DNA from: an uncultured Leucothrix sp.
GTDB lineage: Bacteria > Pseudomonadota > Gammaproteobacteria > Thiotrichales > Thiotrichaceae
Direction: 5' to 3'
NCBI GenBank assembly: GCA_937923375.1
Contig: CALAJG010000184.1
Coordinates: forward strand, 1 to 13,943
Length of the DNA stretch: 13,943 nt
Shown here piece after piece: positions 7,180 through 13,943 of this stretch. A program made the translations under genes and the position numbers. The notes under the pieces are model-generated. The model worked only from the letters and a program-made list of their open reading frames with translations. It searched no databases and had not been told where the DNA came from. Each line of letters starts with the position of its first letter. Position 1 is the first letter of the stretch.

Positions 7180-7862
7180 GCCAATTTACCCGCCACAATC
7201 CTGTGGTGAATTTGGCATTGTTCTGCTAAAGCCTCATCGTGAGTGACTAAAACCAGTGTGCTCTTGTTGTTCTGTTGGAGTTGGAAAAGCAACTTTTCAA
7301 TTTCGTTGCTGGTCGCTTGGTCAAGGTTTCCTGTCGGCTCGTCGGCAAATAAGATCTTTGGTTTGTTGACGAAGGCACGAGCAAGAGCGACGCGCTGCTG
7401 CTCGCCACCAGACAGTTGAGTAGGTAGGTGGCCTGCGCGTTCGCTTAGTCCAACTTGTTCAAGTGCTTCTTTTGCCATGGCGCGAGGATCTTTATGCATC
7501 TGCTCTAATTCTAGTGGCAGCATAATGTTTTCGAGAGCACTCAGATTATTCATCAAATGAAATGACTGAAATACGAAGCCAACCTGACCTAATCGCAAGG
7601 CAGCCCGCTGGTCTTCATCAAGGTTTAGCATCGACTGTCCTAATAGCTTGATGTCGCCTGAGCTAGGCGCATCCAAGCCGGCCAATAAGCCCAGAAGTGT
7701 GGTTTTTCCGGAGCCTGACGCACCGGTAATCGCTACTGAGCTACCTTGCGGAATTTGCAGCGTGATATCATCTAATATGGAAAGCGGCTGATTATTTTTT
7801 AATTGGATCTTTTTGGCCATGTTAATGGTCTCAATGGCGTAACTGATCTCTTTTTCTGACAT
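7176..7862 (-). CDS. ybbA: ABC transporter ATP-binding protein, YbbA/LolD type
   Basis: This is the 228-residue ATPase partner of the YbbP-like permease and belongs to the LolD/MacB class. Motifs are intact: Walker A GASGSGKTT at 47-55, Q-loop Gln99, signature LSGGEQQRV at 150-158, Walker B ILFADEPTGNLD from 170, and the switch His208. The assignment to YbbA rather than LolD rests on the large single permease downstream and on the divergent tesA next door, the same arrangement as in E. coli. The ATG at 7862 has no recognisable Shine-Dalgarno sequence. Met15 is an alternative start, but the residues before it align with the start of E. coli YbbA, so I keep the first ATG. Only 15 bases separate this ATG from that of tesA, so its promoter must lie inside tesA. 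Confidence 0.93.
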   Translation of the reverse strand: MSEKEISYAIETINMAKKIQLKNNQPLSILDDITLQIPQGSSVAITGASGSGKTTLLGLLAGLDAPSSGDIKLLGQSMLNLDEDQRAALRLGQVGFVFQSFHLMNNLSALENIMLPLELEQMHKDPRAMAKEALEQVGLSERAGHLPTQLSGGEQQRVALARAFVNKPKILFADEPTGNLDQATSNEIEKLLFQLQQNNKSTLVLVTHDEALAEQCQIHHRIVAGKLA

Positions 7863-7877
7863 AGTATTTAGGACTTT

Positions 7878-8687
7878 ATGAAAATGATAAAACCATTATA
7901 CGCACTCGTTTATTCGCTTGCAGTGAGTCTATTATTAATTTCCGGTGAGGTTGCTGCTAAGCAGACTTCCGCCGTTACAGAATCTGAAAAAGCAAGGGTG
8001 CTGGTTTGGGGGGATAGTCTGAGTGCAGCCTACGGTATACCACAGGAAAAGGGTTGGGTAAGCCTCCTGCAAGAGCGCTTTAAGGATGAGCTGGAAGTCG
8101 TCAATGCGAGTATCAGTGGCGAAACGACTCAGGGTGGTTTAACGCGATTACCAGATGCGTTAGAGCAACATAAACCCACATTATTACTGTTGGAATTAGG
8201 CGCAAATGACGGTTTGCGTGGATTCAAAACTGAATTGATAGAGGAAAACCTACAGCGCATGATTGAAATGTCTCTGGCCGCTGATGCAAAAGTAGTTTTA
8301 CTAGGTATTCGTATTCCTTTGAATTATGGTTTTACCTACACGCAAAAGTTCGAGAAGATTTACGTTGACCTAGCAGAAAAATTTCAGCTGCCGTTGCTAC
8401 CATTTTTGCTCGAGCCAGTTGCGTTGGACTATGACTTGATGCAAGCCGATGGACTACATCCCACAGCGGATGCGCAGCCTAAGGTTCTGGAGCATGTTTT
8501 GACACTCCTAACACCTGAACTCGATAAGCTACTTGCCTCTAAGGATGCGGCGGCGCCACAAACAATTAGCGATAGCGCTGCTGAGGGGGCTGTAAAGGTT
8601 AAGGACCCTGAAGACTCGAGCAAAAACATTCCCAAAAATGCTGATCTCGGTAGTGAAACTACCCTCGCGCCCGCTGCCGTAAACTAG
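7878..8687 (+). CDS. tesA: SGNH-family arylesterase/lysophospholipase/thioesterase I, TesA
   Basis: This is a secreted hydrolase that cleaves acyl-thioesters, lysophospholipids and aryl esters. A signal peptide covers about residues 1-27 (hydrophobic core, then EVAA before Lys28), so it acts in the periplasm. The SGNH blocks are all visible: GDSLS at 45-49 (catalytic Ser47), Gly81 in SISGET, GAND at 108-111 (Asn110) and DGLHP at 191-195 (Asp191, His194). At 269 residues it is about 60 longer than E. coli TesA. The extra length is a C-terminal tail from about residue 215 rich in Ala, Asp, Ser, Glu and Lys, with no recognisable domain. AGGA at 7870-7873 serves the ATG at 7878. The gene is divergent from ybbA and its last bases overlap the lipB stop codon on the other strand. 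Confidence 0.94.
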   Translation: MKMIKPLYALVYSLAVSLLLISGEVAAKQTSAVTESEKARVLVWGDSLSAAYGIPQEKGWVSLLQERFKDELEVVNASISGETTQGGLTRLPDALEQHKPTLLLLELGANDGLRGFKTELIEENLQRMIEMSLAADAKVVLLGIRIPLNYGFTYTQKFEKIYVDLAEKFQLPLLPFLLEPVALDYDLMQADGLHPTADAQPKVLEHVLTLLTPELDKLLASKDAAAPQTISDSAAEGAVKVKDPEDSSKNIPKNADLGSETTLAPAAVN

Positions 8688-9313
8688 GTCTTTTGTGATA
8701 ATTGCTGCTGCAATATTCCTACTAATTCGTTAGCTAGTTGGTTAAGTGTGCTTTTAATCCCTAAGTCTTTGCATTGAATGACTTCCAGATTTTCAAAACC
8801 ACAGGGGTTAATGCGCGTGAAGGGTTGTAAATCCATATCAACATTTAAACTGAGGCCATGTGTGGTGCAGCCTCTAGAAACCCGCAAGCCTAAAGCAGCC
8901 ACTTTTTTCTCTCCGACATAAACGCCCGGAGCTTTTGGATCGCTATGAGCGTTTATCTGGTAGTTTTCTAAGAGTTTGACAATAGACGCTTCAATAATGG
9001 ACACAAGCTTCCTTACACCCAGCTTTCGACGATGCAAATTCAGCAATAGATAAATGACAAGTTGTCCGGGGCCGTGATAAGTCACTTGGCCTCCACGGTC
9101 GATATTTACGACCGGTATGTTGCCAGCATCGAGTATATTCTCGACCTTTCCATTAGAGCCTAATGTGAAAACAGGGTTGTGTTGAAGAATCCACAGCTCA
9201 TCCTGTGTGGGAGGTGTGCGATCTCTGGTGAAGTCTTTCATCTCTTGCCAGATTTCACTGTAATCGCATATTCCAAACTCTCTGACGATAAGGTCGTCGC
9301 TTACATTGACCAC
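8684..9313 (-). CDS. lipB: Octanoyl-[ACP]:protein N-octanoyltransferase, LipB
   Basis: This cytoplasmic enzyme transfers the octanoyl group from acyl carrier protein to lipoyl domains, the first step of lipoate synthesis. It has 209 residues, the normal length. The signature RGGQVTYHGPGQLV lies at 73-86, the catalytic lysine is Lys137 in GEKKVAALG, and the catalytic cysteine is Cys171 in RINPCGFENL. The start is a GTG at 9313 inside the 3' end of ybeD, a 13-base overlap; an in-frame TAG shortly upstream rules out a longer form, and no Shine-Dalgarno sequence is visible. Translation is probably coupled to ybeD. The stop codon overlaps that of tesA. The lipoyl synthase gene lipA, often next in line in gammaproteobacteria, does not follow here; the neighbour is the convergent tesA. 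Confidence 0.96.
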   Translation of the reverse strand: MVNVSDDLIVREFGICDYSEIWQEMKDFTRDRTPPTQDELWILQHNPVFTLGSNGKVENILDAGNIPVVNIDRGGQVTYHGPGQLVIYLLLNLHRRKLGVRKLVSIIEASIVKLLENYQINAHSDPKAPGVYVGEKKVAALGLRVSRGCTTHGLSLNVDMDLQPFTRINPCGFENLEVIQCKDLGIKSTLNQLANELVGILQQQLSQKT

Positions 9314-9570
9314 AAAACGTGTTCGCTATCGGTAAGGTTTTGATAAATGGCATCTAACTGTGGTTTGTTTTCCACATATACGTGGAAGGTTACGCTCACA
9401 AAAGTGCCCTTTTTGCTTTCACGCGTGACAATTTTATCTGCTGAGAAAGTCTCATCATGTTGCTTGATAATAGTAACTACGGACTCGTGAAATTGAGGGT
9501 TAGACTTGCCCATGGCTTTGATCATGAAGTCGCAGGGAAACTCTACCAATGTTTCTGGTTGTTCATCCAC
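9301..9570 (-). CDS. ybeD: DUF493 family protein YbeD
   Basis: This is a small cytoplasmic protein of about 89 residues of the YbeD/DUF493 family, which has an ACT-like fold. LVEFPCDFMIKAMG near the N-terminus and the GTFVSVTFHVYV stretch match the family pattern. Its function is not established; a link to lipoate synthesis has been suggested from the conserved dacA-ybeD-lipB order. Two GTG starts compete. The one at 9579 overlaps the dacA stop by four bases (GTGA) but has GGAG directly against it. The one at 9570 has the same GGAG at eight bases and gives an N-terminus of the same length as E. coli YbeD, so I chose it. The 3' end overlaps lipB. Confidence 0.9.
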   Translation of the reverse strand: MDEQPETLVEFPCDFMIKAMGKSNPQFHESVVTIIKQHDETFSADKIVTRESKKGTFVSVTFHVYVENKPQLDAIYQNLTDSEHVLWSM

Positions 9571-9575
9571 GTCAA

Positions 9576-10718
9576 TCACTCCACAAATATCTTTTTGACG
9601 CTGTCAGAAATATTTGTCCAAGTACCGCCCGCATCAACACTATCCATTGCTACCAGAGGCTTTTGTAGCACGGTCCTTTCCAAGTCTTTTATGATTGCCA
9701 TTCCGATGACGTCACCGCGTTTTATGGGTGCATCAATGGATTTGTTAATCTCCATAAGACCTTTAAGTTGAGAGTAGTGCCCTTTCGGTATGGTGACATA
9801 GAAATCTTCAAGAATGCCTGTCGGTACCTTTGATTGTGTTCCTTTCCAGACCCTGGCTTCAGTCAGCACTGAGTTTGCATCGTAGAGCTTGTGTGTTTCA
9901 TAAAACCGGAAACCATATTCAAGCAGCTGTTGGCTGTAGTTGGTACGAGTCTTATCAGAGTCAGCGCCTAAAACGACAGATATTAATCTCATCGTCCCGC
10001 GTTTGGCCGAAGCGAGTAAGCAATAACCAGCACTTTGTGTATGACCCGTTTTAGCGCCGTCAACTGTTTCGTCATGCCACAGGAGTTTGTTGCGGTTATA
10101 TTGTTTGATGCCGTTATAACTATACTCTTTTTTCTTATAAAGCTTATAGTGTTCAGGGTACTCTGAGATTACGGTTCTTGTTAGCGATGCGATATCGCGT
10201 GCGCTCATGTAATGTCTGGGGTTTGGCCAGCCAGTAACATTGACAAAATTAGTGTTGGTCATGCCTAGACGAGCGGCTTCTTCATTCATTTTCCTGACAA
10301 AGTTCTCTTCGCTACCCGAAATGTGCTCTGCAAGGGCGATAGCTGCATCATTACCTGATTGAATAATCAGGCCGCTAATCATGCGCTCAAGCGGTACTTT
10401 TTTGCCCGCTTCCAGAAACATTCTGGAGCCATCCATTTTCCAAGCCTTTTGGCTAACGACAACCCGGTCTTCGACGCTAATGTTACCTTTCTCTAGCTCT
10501 TGATAAAGTATGTAGGCCGTCATTAACTTGGTTATGCTAGCAGGCTCGATTCTCTTGTCAGGTTCTTTTGCTGCAAGTACAGTGCCACTTAAGTAGTCGA
10601 TAAGCAGGTACTGAGCGGCCTCTAGTTTGGGAGGCTCGGGCACTGTGCTATCAGCATGACTAATACTTGGAATAAAAAATATCAGGCAAAGAAAAAAGGG
10701 GATAATTCGAACAAACAT
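9576..10718 (-). CDS. dacA: D-alanyl-D-alanine carboxypeptidase, PBP5/6 type, DacA
   Basis: This is a periplasmic low-molecular-weight penicillin-binding protein that removes the terminal D-alanine from peptidoglycan pentapeptides. From the ATG at 10718 it has 380 residues. The signal peptide ends in SISHA before an Asp. The serine-peptidase motifs are SITK (10538-10527), SGN (10358-10350) and KTG (10052-10044). A C-terminal domain follows, ending in an amphipathic helix (about the last 15 residues, with SVKKIFVE) that should anchor the protein to the inner membrane. The frame stays open to a TTG at 10739, which would add seven residues. That TTG has AGGAG 14 bases upstream, whereas the ATG has GAGG 12 bases upstream, so neither spacing is ideal and the start is uncertain. 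The gene is followed at once by ybeD and lipB. Confidence 0.95.
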   Translation of the reverse strand: MFVRIIPFFLCLIFFIPSISHADSTVPEPPKLEAAQYLLIDYLSGTVLAAKEPDKRIEPASITKLMTAYILYQELEKGNISVEDRVVVSQKAWKMDGSRMFLEAGKKVPLERMISGLIIQSGNDAAIALAEHISGSEENFVRKMNEEAARLGMTNTNFVNVTGWPNPRHYMSARDIASLTRTVISEYPEHYKLYKKKEYSYNGIKQYNRNKLLWHDETVDGAKTGHTQSAGYCLLASAKRGTMRLISVVLGADSDKTRTNYSQQLLEYGFRFYETHKLYDANSVLTEARVWKGTQSKVPTGILEDFYVTIPKGHYSQLKGLMEINKSIDAPIKRGDVIGMAIIKDLERTVLQKPLVAMDSVDAGGTWTNISDSVKKIFVE

Positions 10719-10785
10719 ACTTGTGTAAAGCCTCGACAAAATCGTTAAGGTAGCTCCTGCTAAATTTTCGAACTACTTGAGCGCT

Positions 10786-10791
10786 ATTATA
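10786..10791 (-). promoter_or_regulatory. Candidate proximal -10 box of dacA
   Basis: On the minus strand a perfect TATAAT lies 68 bases upstream of the dacA ATG. The hexamer 17 bases further upstream (CTGTAA) matches the -35 consensus at only three positions. The -10 box is flanked by short CGCT/AGCG arms. It suggests that dacA-ybeD-lipB has its own promoter besides any read-through from the mrdA side. Confidence 0.45.
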
Positions 10792-10837
10792 AAGCGTGTG
10801 CTAAGACCTTACAGTCTCTTTCGCAATATTTCCAGCG

Positions 10838-10867
10838 ATTTTATGGTGCTTTAAAATCAGTAATCAA
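10838..10867 (-). promoter_or_regulatory. Candidate distal promoter of dacA
   Basis: TTGATT (10867-10862) and TAAAAT (10843-10838) are separated by 18 bases on the minus strand. They match the consensus boxes at four and five positions. This would be a second start for dacA, upstream of the TATAAT at 10786-10791. The rest of the gap between dacA and the SPOR gene (10719-10980) holds no supported gene. Confidence 0.35.
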
Positions 10868-10945
10868 TATGTTGCAAACGAAGACCTGATAGCGCTGTTG
10901 ACGGGGTTTTGGAGGCTTAATCTGGAAGAGCACGTGAGGTTGAAG

Positions 10946-10970
10946 CTACCCGCCTTTATTTGACGGGTAG
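10946..10970. terminator. Stem-loop after the SPOR lipoprotein gene, possible terminator
   Basis: CTACCCG (10946-10952) pairs with CGGGTAG (10964-10970) across an 11-base loop. It begins 10 bases beyond the stop codon of the leftward SPOR gene. In that direction it is followed by CTTCAACC, not a T-run; the T-rich stretch (TTATTTTG) lies on the plus-strand side. It may end the mrdA-rodA-SPOR transcript or mark its 3' end, but the poor T-run lowers confidence. Confidence 0.45.
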
Positions 10971-10980
10971 TTATTTTGAT

Positions 10981-11502
10981 TTAGCTTTCTACAACTTTAA
11001 ATTGAGTAAGGCCATCACTCATTAAGCTGTCTTTTATTTTATCGATTTGTGCTTGACGCGTGAAGGGGCCGAGCCTGACCATATGTAGGCTTTTTCCTGT
11101 CTTTGTTACGCGAGACTCCATGGTTGCATTAGGTAGTCCAATGGATGATAGTCTTACAAAAGTGTCCATGGCCTGCTCAGAGTCCGGATAGGTACCCACC
11201 ACAACATAATAGTTTTTGTTGCTAGACAAAGCTGATGGAGCCGAAGGTTGTGCTGGCCTTACAGCGGTGTTTTGAGAAGGCTGGCGGTAGTTATTATTAT
11301 TCGTTTGATAGCTATTTCTTGGCGCAATACCTGATGGCAGCGCAAGCGCAGGAGGAACCACTAAACTAGAATGATCGCTGTCATTATAATCCTCTTCCTG
11401 ACTGCCAAACTTGGTAACGCTTTTGATGGATTGGCTGACCTGACTACAACCAACAAGTATGCTCGCAGTAGCCAATAAGGCTATGGTGGTTTTTATTTTC
11501 AT
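10981..11502 (-). CDS. Small SPOR-domain lipoprotein in the rlpA position
   Basis: This is a 173-residue predicted lipoprotein. Residues 1-18 form a lipoprotein signal peptide with a lipobox ending LVGC, so Cys19 should be acylated. Residues 20-95 form a low-complexity linker rich in Asn, Gln, Pro and Ser. Residues about 97-172 look like a SPOR domain (YYVVVGTYPDSEQAMDTF at the start, MVRLGPFTRQAQ in the second half), a fold that binds glycan strands lacking stem peptides. In this gene order one expects RlpA, a double-psi beta-barrel lytic transglycosylase with a C-terminal SPOR domain. I see no beta-barrel domain here, so this is not a complete RlpA. The ATG at 11502 follows a good AGGGGA at 11513-11508. 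The 125 bases between rodA and this gene are partly AT-rich, with no clear promoter or terminator. Confidence 0.88.
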   Translation of the reverse strand: MKIKTTIALLATASILVGCSQVSQSIKSVTKFGSQEEDYNDSDHSSLVVPPALALPSGIAPRNSYQTNNNNYRQPSQNTAVRPAQPSAPSALSSNKNYYVVVGTYPDSEQAMDTFVRLSSIGLPNATMESRVTKTGKSLHMVRLGPFTRQAQIDKIKDSLMSDGLTQFKVVES

Positions 11503-11627
11503 TATTGTCCCCTGTAACGGTTTTTATTATTTTTTGGTGGTGGTATTTAGTCCCCGATCACCATGGCTTACTATAACATATTAGGTCTGCATGGATCGAG
11601 CCCACACTCTTGCCAGAAAATGAAGGG

Positions 11628-12743
11628 TCAAGAGGCCTCGTAACCGATTTTACGCTTTTTTAAGCCCATTAATAAGCCAAAAGCCGCCATTAGTGTGACC
11701 ATTGAAGTCCCGCCGTAACTGATCAACGGTAGCGGTACGCCGACAACTGGCAAAATACCGCTGACCATTCCAGCGTTTACCAGCAAGTAAACAAAGAATG
11801 TTAAGCTGAGGCTCCCGCCGAGTAAGCGCGAGAATGTATCGATACCGCAGGCCGCCAAATAAAGGCCACGCCAGATAATGAAGAGGTAGATTCCAAGCAA
11901 AATGAGATTGCCTAAGAGCCCAAACTCTTCGCCAAAAATTGCGAAGATAAAATCCGTATGTCGTTCAGGTAAGAAGTCGAGTCGTGACTGGTCACCATTA
12001 AGCCATCCCTTACCATAAATGCCGCCCGAACCAATAGCGATAGTCGATTGAATAATTTGGTAACCACTGCCCAGTTTATCGCTGCTGGGATCCAACAGCG
12101 TTAACACACGCTGGCGTTGATAGTCTTCCATTCCAAAGTAAAATAACAAGGGGGCCGCACCAGCCAGCGCAAAGAAGATCAGGATAAGCCACTTCCAGGC
12201 AATTCCTGCAAAGTAAATGACAAAAAAACCTGCGCTTCCTACTAACAAGGCAGTCCCCAGATCTGGCTGTCTGGCAATTAACAGCATTGGAATGAGAACC
12301 AAAACACCTGCAACAATAATATTGAGGAATTTGGGGGGGAGGGTCTTATTGAAAAAGTAACTGGCTACCATCATTGGCACTGCCAATTTCATGATCTCTG
12401 AGGGTTGGAATCGGAACGCGCCAAATTCTAACCAACGTTGTGCTCCTCCACCGGTTGATCCCTGAAACAGCACCAGAACGAGTAGGGCAATTCCGGCACA
12501 GTACACCCAGATTGACCATTGACTGAGTATATGGCTAGGCAACTGTGCAGCTACCAGCATAGCGACCGTGGCGATTGCTAAGTGAATAAAGTGGCGTTGC
12601 ATCATCAATGCATCTTCACCGCTTGCACTGTGCAAGGTTATGCCGCCTAGCGTTAGCAAAATGACTAAGCCGATTAAAAGCACTAAATCGAGTTTGGAAA
12701 GCACTTCCCAGACATGTCGGAAAATGCCTAATGAGTCATCCAT
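11628..12743 (-). CDS. rodA: Rod-shape peptidoglycan glycosyltransferase RodA (SEDS family)
   Basis: This is an inner-membrane SEDS glycosyltransferase that polymerises lipid II for cell elongation together with PBP2. The 371 residues are the usual length, and about ten membrane segments can be made out. Conserved stretches include FRFQPSEIMKL at 110-120, RQPDLGTA at 158-165, the periplasmic LPERHTDF stretch at 258-265 with Asp264 at the position of the catalytic aspartate (E. coli Asp262), and GVPLPLISYGGTS at 335-347. The ATG at 12743 follows GAGAG at a suitable distance and lies 20 bases after the mrdA stop codon, so the two partner proteins are co-expressed. The C-terminus ends in a short basic tail. 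Confidence 0.97.
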   Translation of the reverse strand: MDDSLGIFRHVWEVLSKLDLVLLIGLVILLTLGGITLHSASGEDALMMQRHFIHLAIATVAMLVAAQLPSHILSQWSIWVYCAGIALLVLVLFQGSTGGGAQRWLEFGAFRFQPSEIMKLAVPMMVASYFFNKTLPPKFLNIIVAGVLVLIPMLLIARQPDLGTALLVGSAGFFVIYFAGIAWKWLILIFFALAGAAPLLFYFGMEDYQRQRVLTLLDPSSDKLGSGYQIIQSTIAIGSGGIYGKGWLNGDQSRLDFLPERHTDFIFAIFGEEFGLLGNLILLGIYLFIIWRGLYLAACGIDTFSRLLGGSLSLTFFVYLLVNAGMVSGILPVVGVPLPLISYGGTSMVTLMAAFGLLMGLKKRKIGYEAS

Positions 12744-12763
12744 AATCGCTAGCTCTCAAAAAG

Positions 12764-13943
12764 TTATGCATTGTCGTCAGTCTTTTTAATAGTTTTTTCG
12801 GCGGCTTGCTTCTTCTTTATGACCTCATCCGTTTCAACTTTAATAGGCTCTGGATCTGGTTTAGGGAGCAAATAAGAGTCCAGTAACTCTCTGGCTAAAG
12901 GTGCTGCAACAGCGCTGCCGCTGCCGCCATTTTCAACAATGACTGAAAGCGCTATTCGGGGTTTTTCTAGTGGCGCAAATGCCACAAACAGCGAATGGTC
13001 GTGGAGTCTTTTAGCAAGCTTTGATGCATTGTAAGTTTTGTTTTGAGCAATTCCAAATACTTGCGCAGTCCCCGTTTTACCTGCGTAGCGGTAAGCCGCA
13101 CCAGCTCCAGAGCCTCGTGCTGTACCCATTGGGCCATGCACCACATTTACCATACCTTGTATCACAGTATCCCAATGTCTTTGTTGAATAGTTACGCCGG
13201 GTAATGCAAGAGGGCTAACGCGTTTTTCAGGAAGGTTCCGCGAAACACGTACTGCTCTTAGTACATGAGGCATCATGCGGCGCCCGCGCATCGCTACCGT
13301 TGCGGTGGCGTGGGCAAGTTGTAGCGGAGATGCTGTCCAATAGCCTTGGCCGATCCCAATATTGACGGTGTCACCGGGGTACCAATTAGTTTTGTGCCGC
13401 CGCTGTTTCCATTTTGGAGTTGGCATCAGTCCTGACCGTTCATGCGGTAGGTCAATGCCGGTTTTTTTACCAAAGCCAAATTTGCTCATTGCTGCAGAGT
13501 AGCGATCAATACCCATGCGGTAGGCAAGGTCATAAAAATATACATCACAAGATTGATAAATTGCTTTGTTTACTGCGACACGGCCGTGGCCACTCTTTTT
13601 CCAGCAGCGGTAATGGCGTTTGGTTCCGGGTATTTGAAAATAGCCTCGTCCGTATACGCTGCGTTTCTTGGTAACAACCCGTGAATCAAGGCCTGCCAAT
13701 GCGGCGATGGGCTTAATCGTTGACCCCGGGGGATATGCGCCCTGTAAAGCCCTGTTAAACAGTGGGCGGGCTTCATCGTCCCGTAGTTCATTGTAGTTTT
13801 TGTAGGAGATACCGTTTACAAATAAATTTGAGTCAAACATCGGTACACTGGCCATAGCCAAAATTTCGCCATTGCGAGGATCCATGGCGACGACCGCCCC
13901 GCGTTTACCCTCCAGCAGCTGTTCAGCTTTAATTTGCAGTTCC
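12764..13943 (-). CDS. mrdA: Penicillin-binding protein 2, transpeptidase part (5' end beyond window)
   Basis: This is the class B penicillin-binding protein that cross-links new peptidoglycan in the elongasome with RodA. The gene enters from the right edge. About 392 C-terminal residues are visible, beginning with ELQIKAEQLLEGKRGAVVAM, so the N-terminal membrane anchor and part of the pedestal domain are missing. Transpeptidase motifs are present: STIK in PPGSTIKP (catalytic Ser at 13723-13721), SCD at 13552-13544 as the S-x-D form usual in PBP2, and KTG in AGKTGTAQ at 13078-13070. GIGQGYWTASPLQ is another PBP2 hallmark. A charged C-terminal tail rich in Lys, Glu and Asp follows the catalytic domain. 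An internal ATG at 13885 could be taken as the start, but conserved residues continue upstream of it. Confidence 0.97.
   Translation of the reverse strand, partial: ELQIKAEQLLEGKRGAVVAMDPRNGEILAMASVPMFDSNLFVNGISYKNYNELRDDEARPLFNRALQGAYPPGSTIKPIAALAGLDSRVVTKKRSVYGRGYFQIPGTKRHYRCWKKSGHGRVAVNKAIYQSCDVYFYDLAYRMGIDRYSAAMSKFGFGKKTGIDLPHERSGLMPTPKWKQRRHKTNWYPGDTVNIGIGQGYWTASPLQLAHATATVAMRGRRMMPHVLRAVRVSRNLPEKRVSPLALPGVTIQQRHWDTVIQGMVNVVHGPMGTARGSGAGAAYRYAGKTGTAQVFGIAQNKTYNASKLAKRLHDHSLFVAFAPLEKPRIALSVIVENGGSGSAVAAPLARELLDSYLLPKPDPEPIKVETDEVIKKKQAAEKTIKKTDDNA

Noticed and set aside
10981..11502. Calling the SPOR lipoprotein RlpA from its position
   Set aside because: The region before the SPOR domain is a short low-complexity linker; the double-psi barrel expected in RlpA is not visible.
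11525..11560. GGTG/CACC repeats upstream of the SPOR gene as a hairpin or riboswitch
   Set aside because: Arms are at most 5 bases with a long loop and match no regulatory RNA that I recognise.
13544..13552. SCD in place of the SxN motif in PBP2 as a defect
   Set aside because: PBP2 orthologues commonly have an aspartate here (SAD in E. coli), so it is normal for the family.

Overview
The window looks like chromosomal DNA of a marine- or soil-type gammaproteobacterium with moderate GC. The evidence is the gene neighbourhoods: a cell-elongation cluster mrdA-rodA-(SPOR lipoprotein)-dacA-ybeD-lipB in the order common to gammaproteobacteria, and a tesA gene divergent from a ybbA/ybbP-type ABC pair. 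I cannot name a genus. Fourteen protein genes are supported, two of them cut by the window edges. I see no rRNA, tRNA, CRISPR array, insertion sequence or prophage gene.

Region 1 (1-3573) is a carbohydrate ABC importer locus. Two MalF/MalG-type permease genes run leftward. An IclR-family regulator and a MalK/UgpC-type ATPase run rightward and overlap by 8 bases. The 203-base divergent region between them carries two sigma70-like promoters. An identical 13-base inverted repeat (GGAACAATGTTCC) lies just downstream of each -10 box. This fits one IclR repressor controlling both halves of the transporter and itself. The substrate is unknown, and the substrate-binding protein is not in view; it probably lies to the left.

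Region 2 (3574-4679) holds a short intergenic stretch and a stand-alone LysR-type regulator of the GcvA subfamily. Region 3 (4714-7862), convergent with it, is a YbbP-like permease with ten predicted membrane segments and its LolD/YbbA-type ATPase, overlapping by 4 bases. Region 4 (7878-8687) is tesA, a secreted SGNH esterase/thioesterase with an unusual extra C-terminal tail. It starts only 15 bases from the divergent ATPase gene and ends in a 4-base overlap with lipB.

Region 5 (8684-13943, all leftward) is the envelope cluster: PBP2 (mrdA, 5' end cut off), RodA, a small SPOR-domain lipoprotein in the place where rlpA normally sits, DacA, YbeD and LipB. PBP2 and RodA form the elongasome transpeptidase/glycosyltransferase pair, DacA trims pentapeptides, and the SPOR lipoprotein probably binds denuded glycan strands. 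YbeD and LipB (lipoate synthesis) are tightly packed behind dacA. The lipA gene that often follows lipB is not present here.

Most of the window is ordinary housekeeping DNA. The parts most worth a second look are the paired operators of the divergent transporter locus and the SPOR lipoprotein that replaces rlpA.
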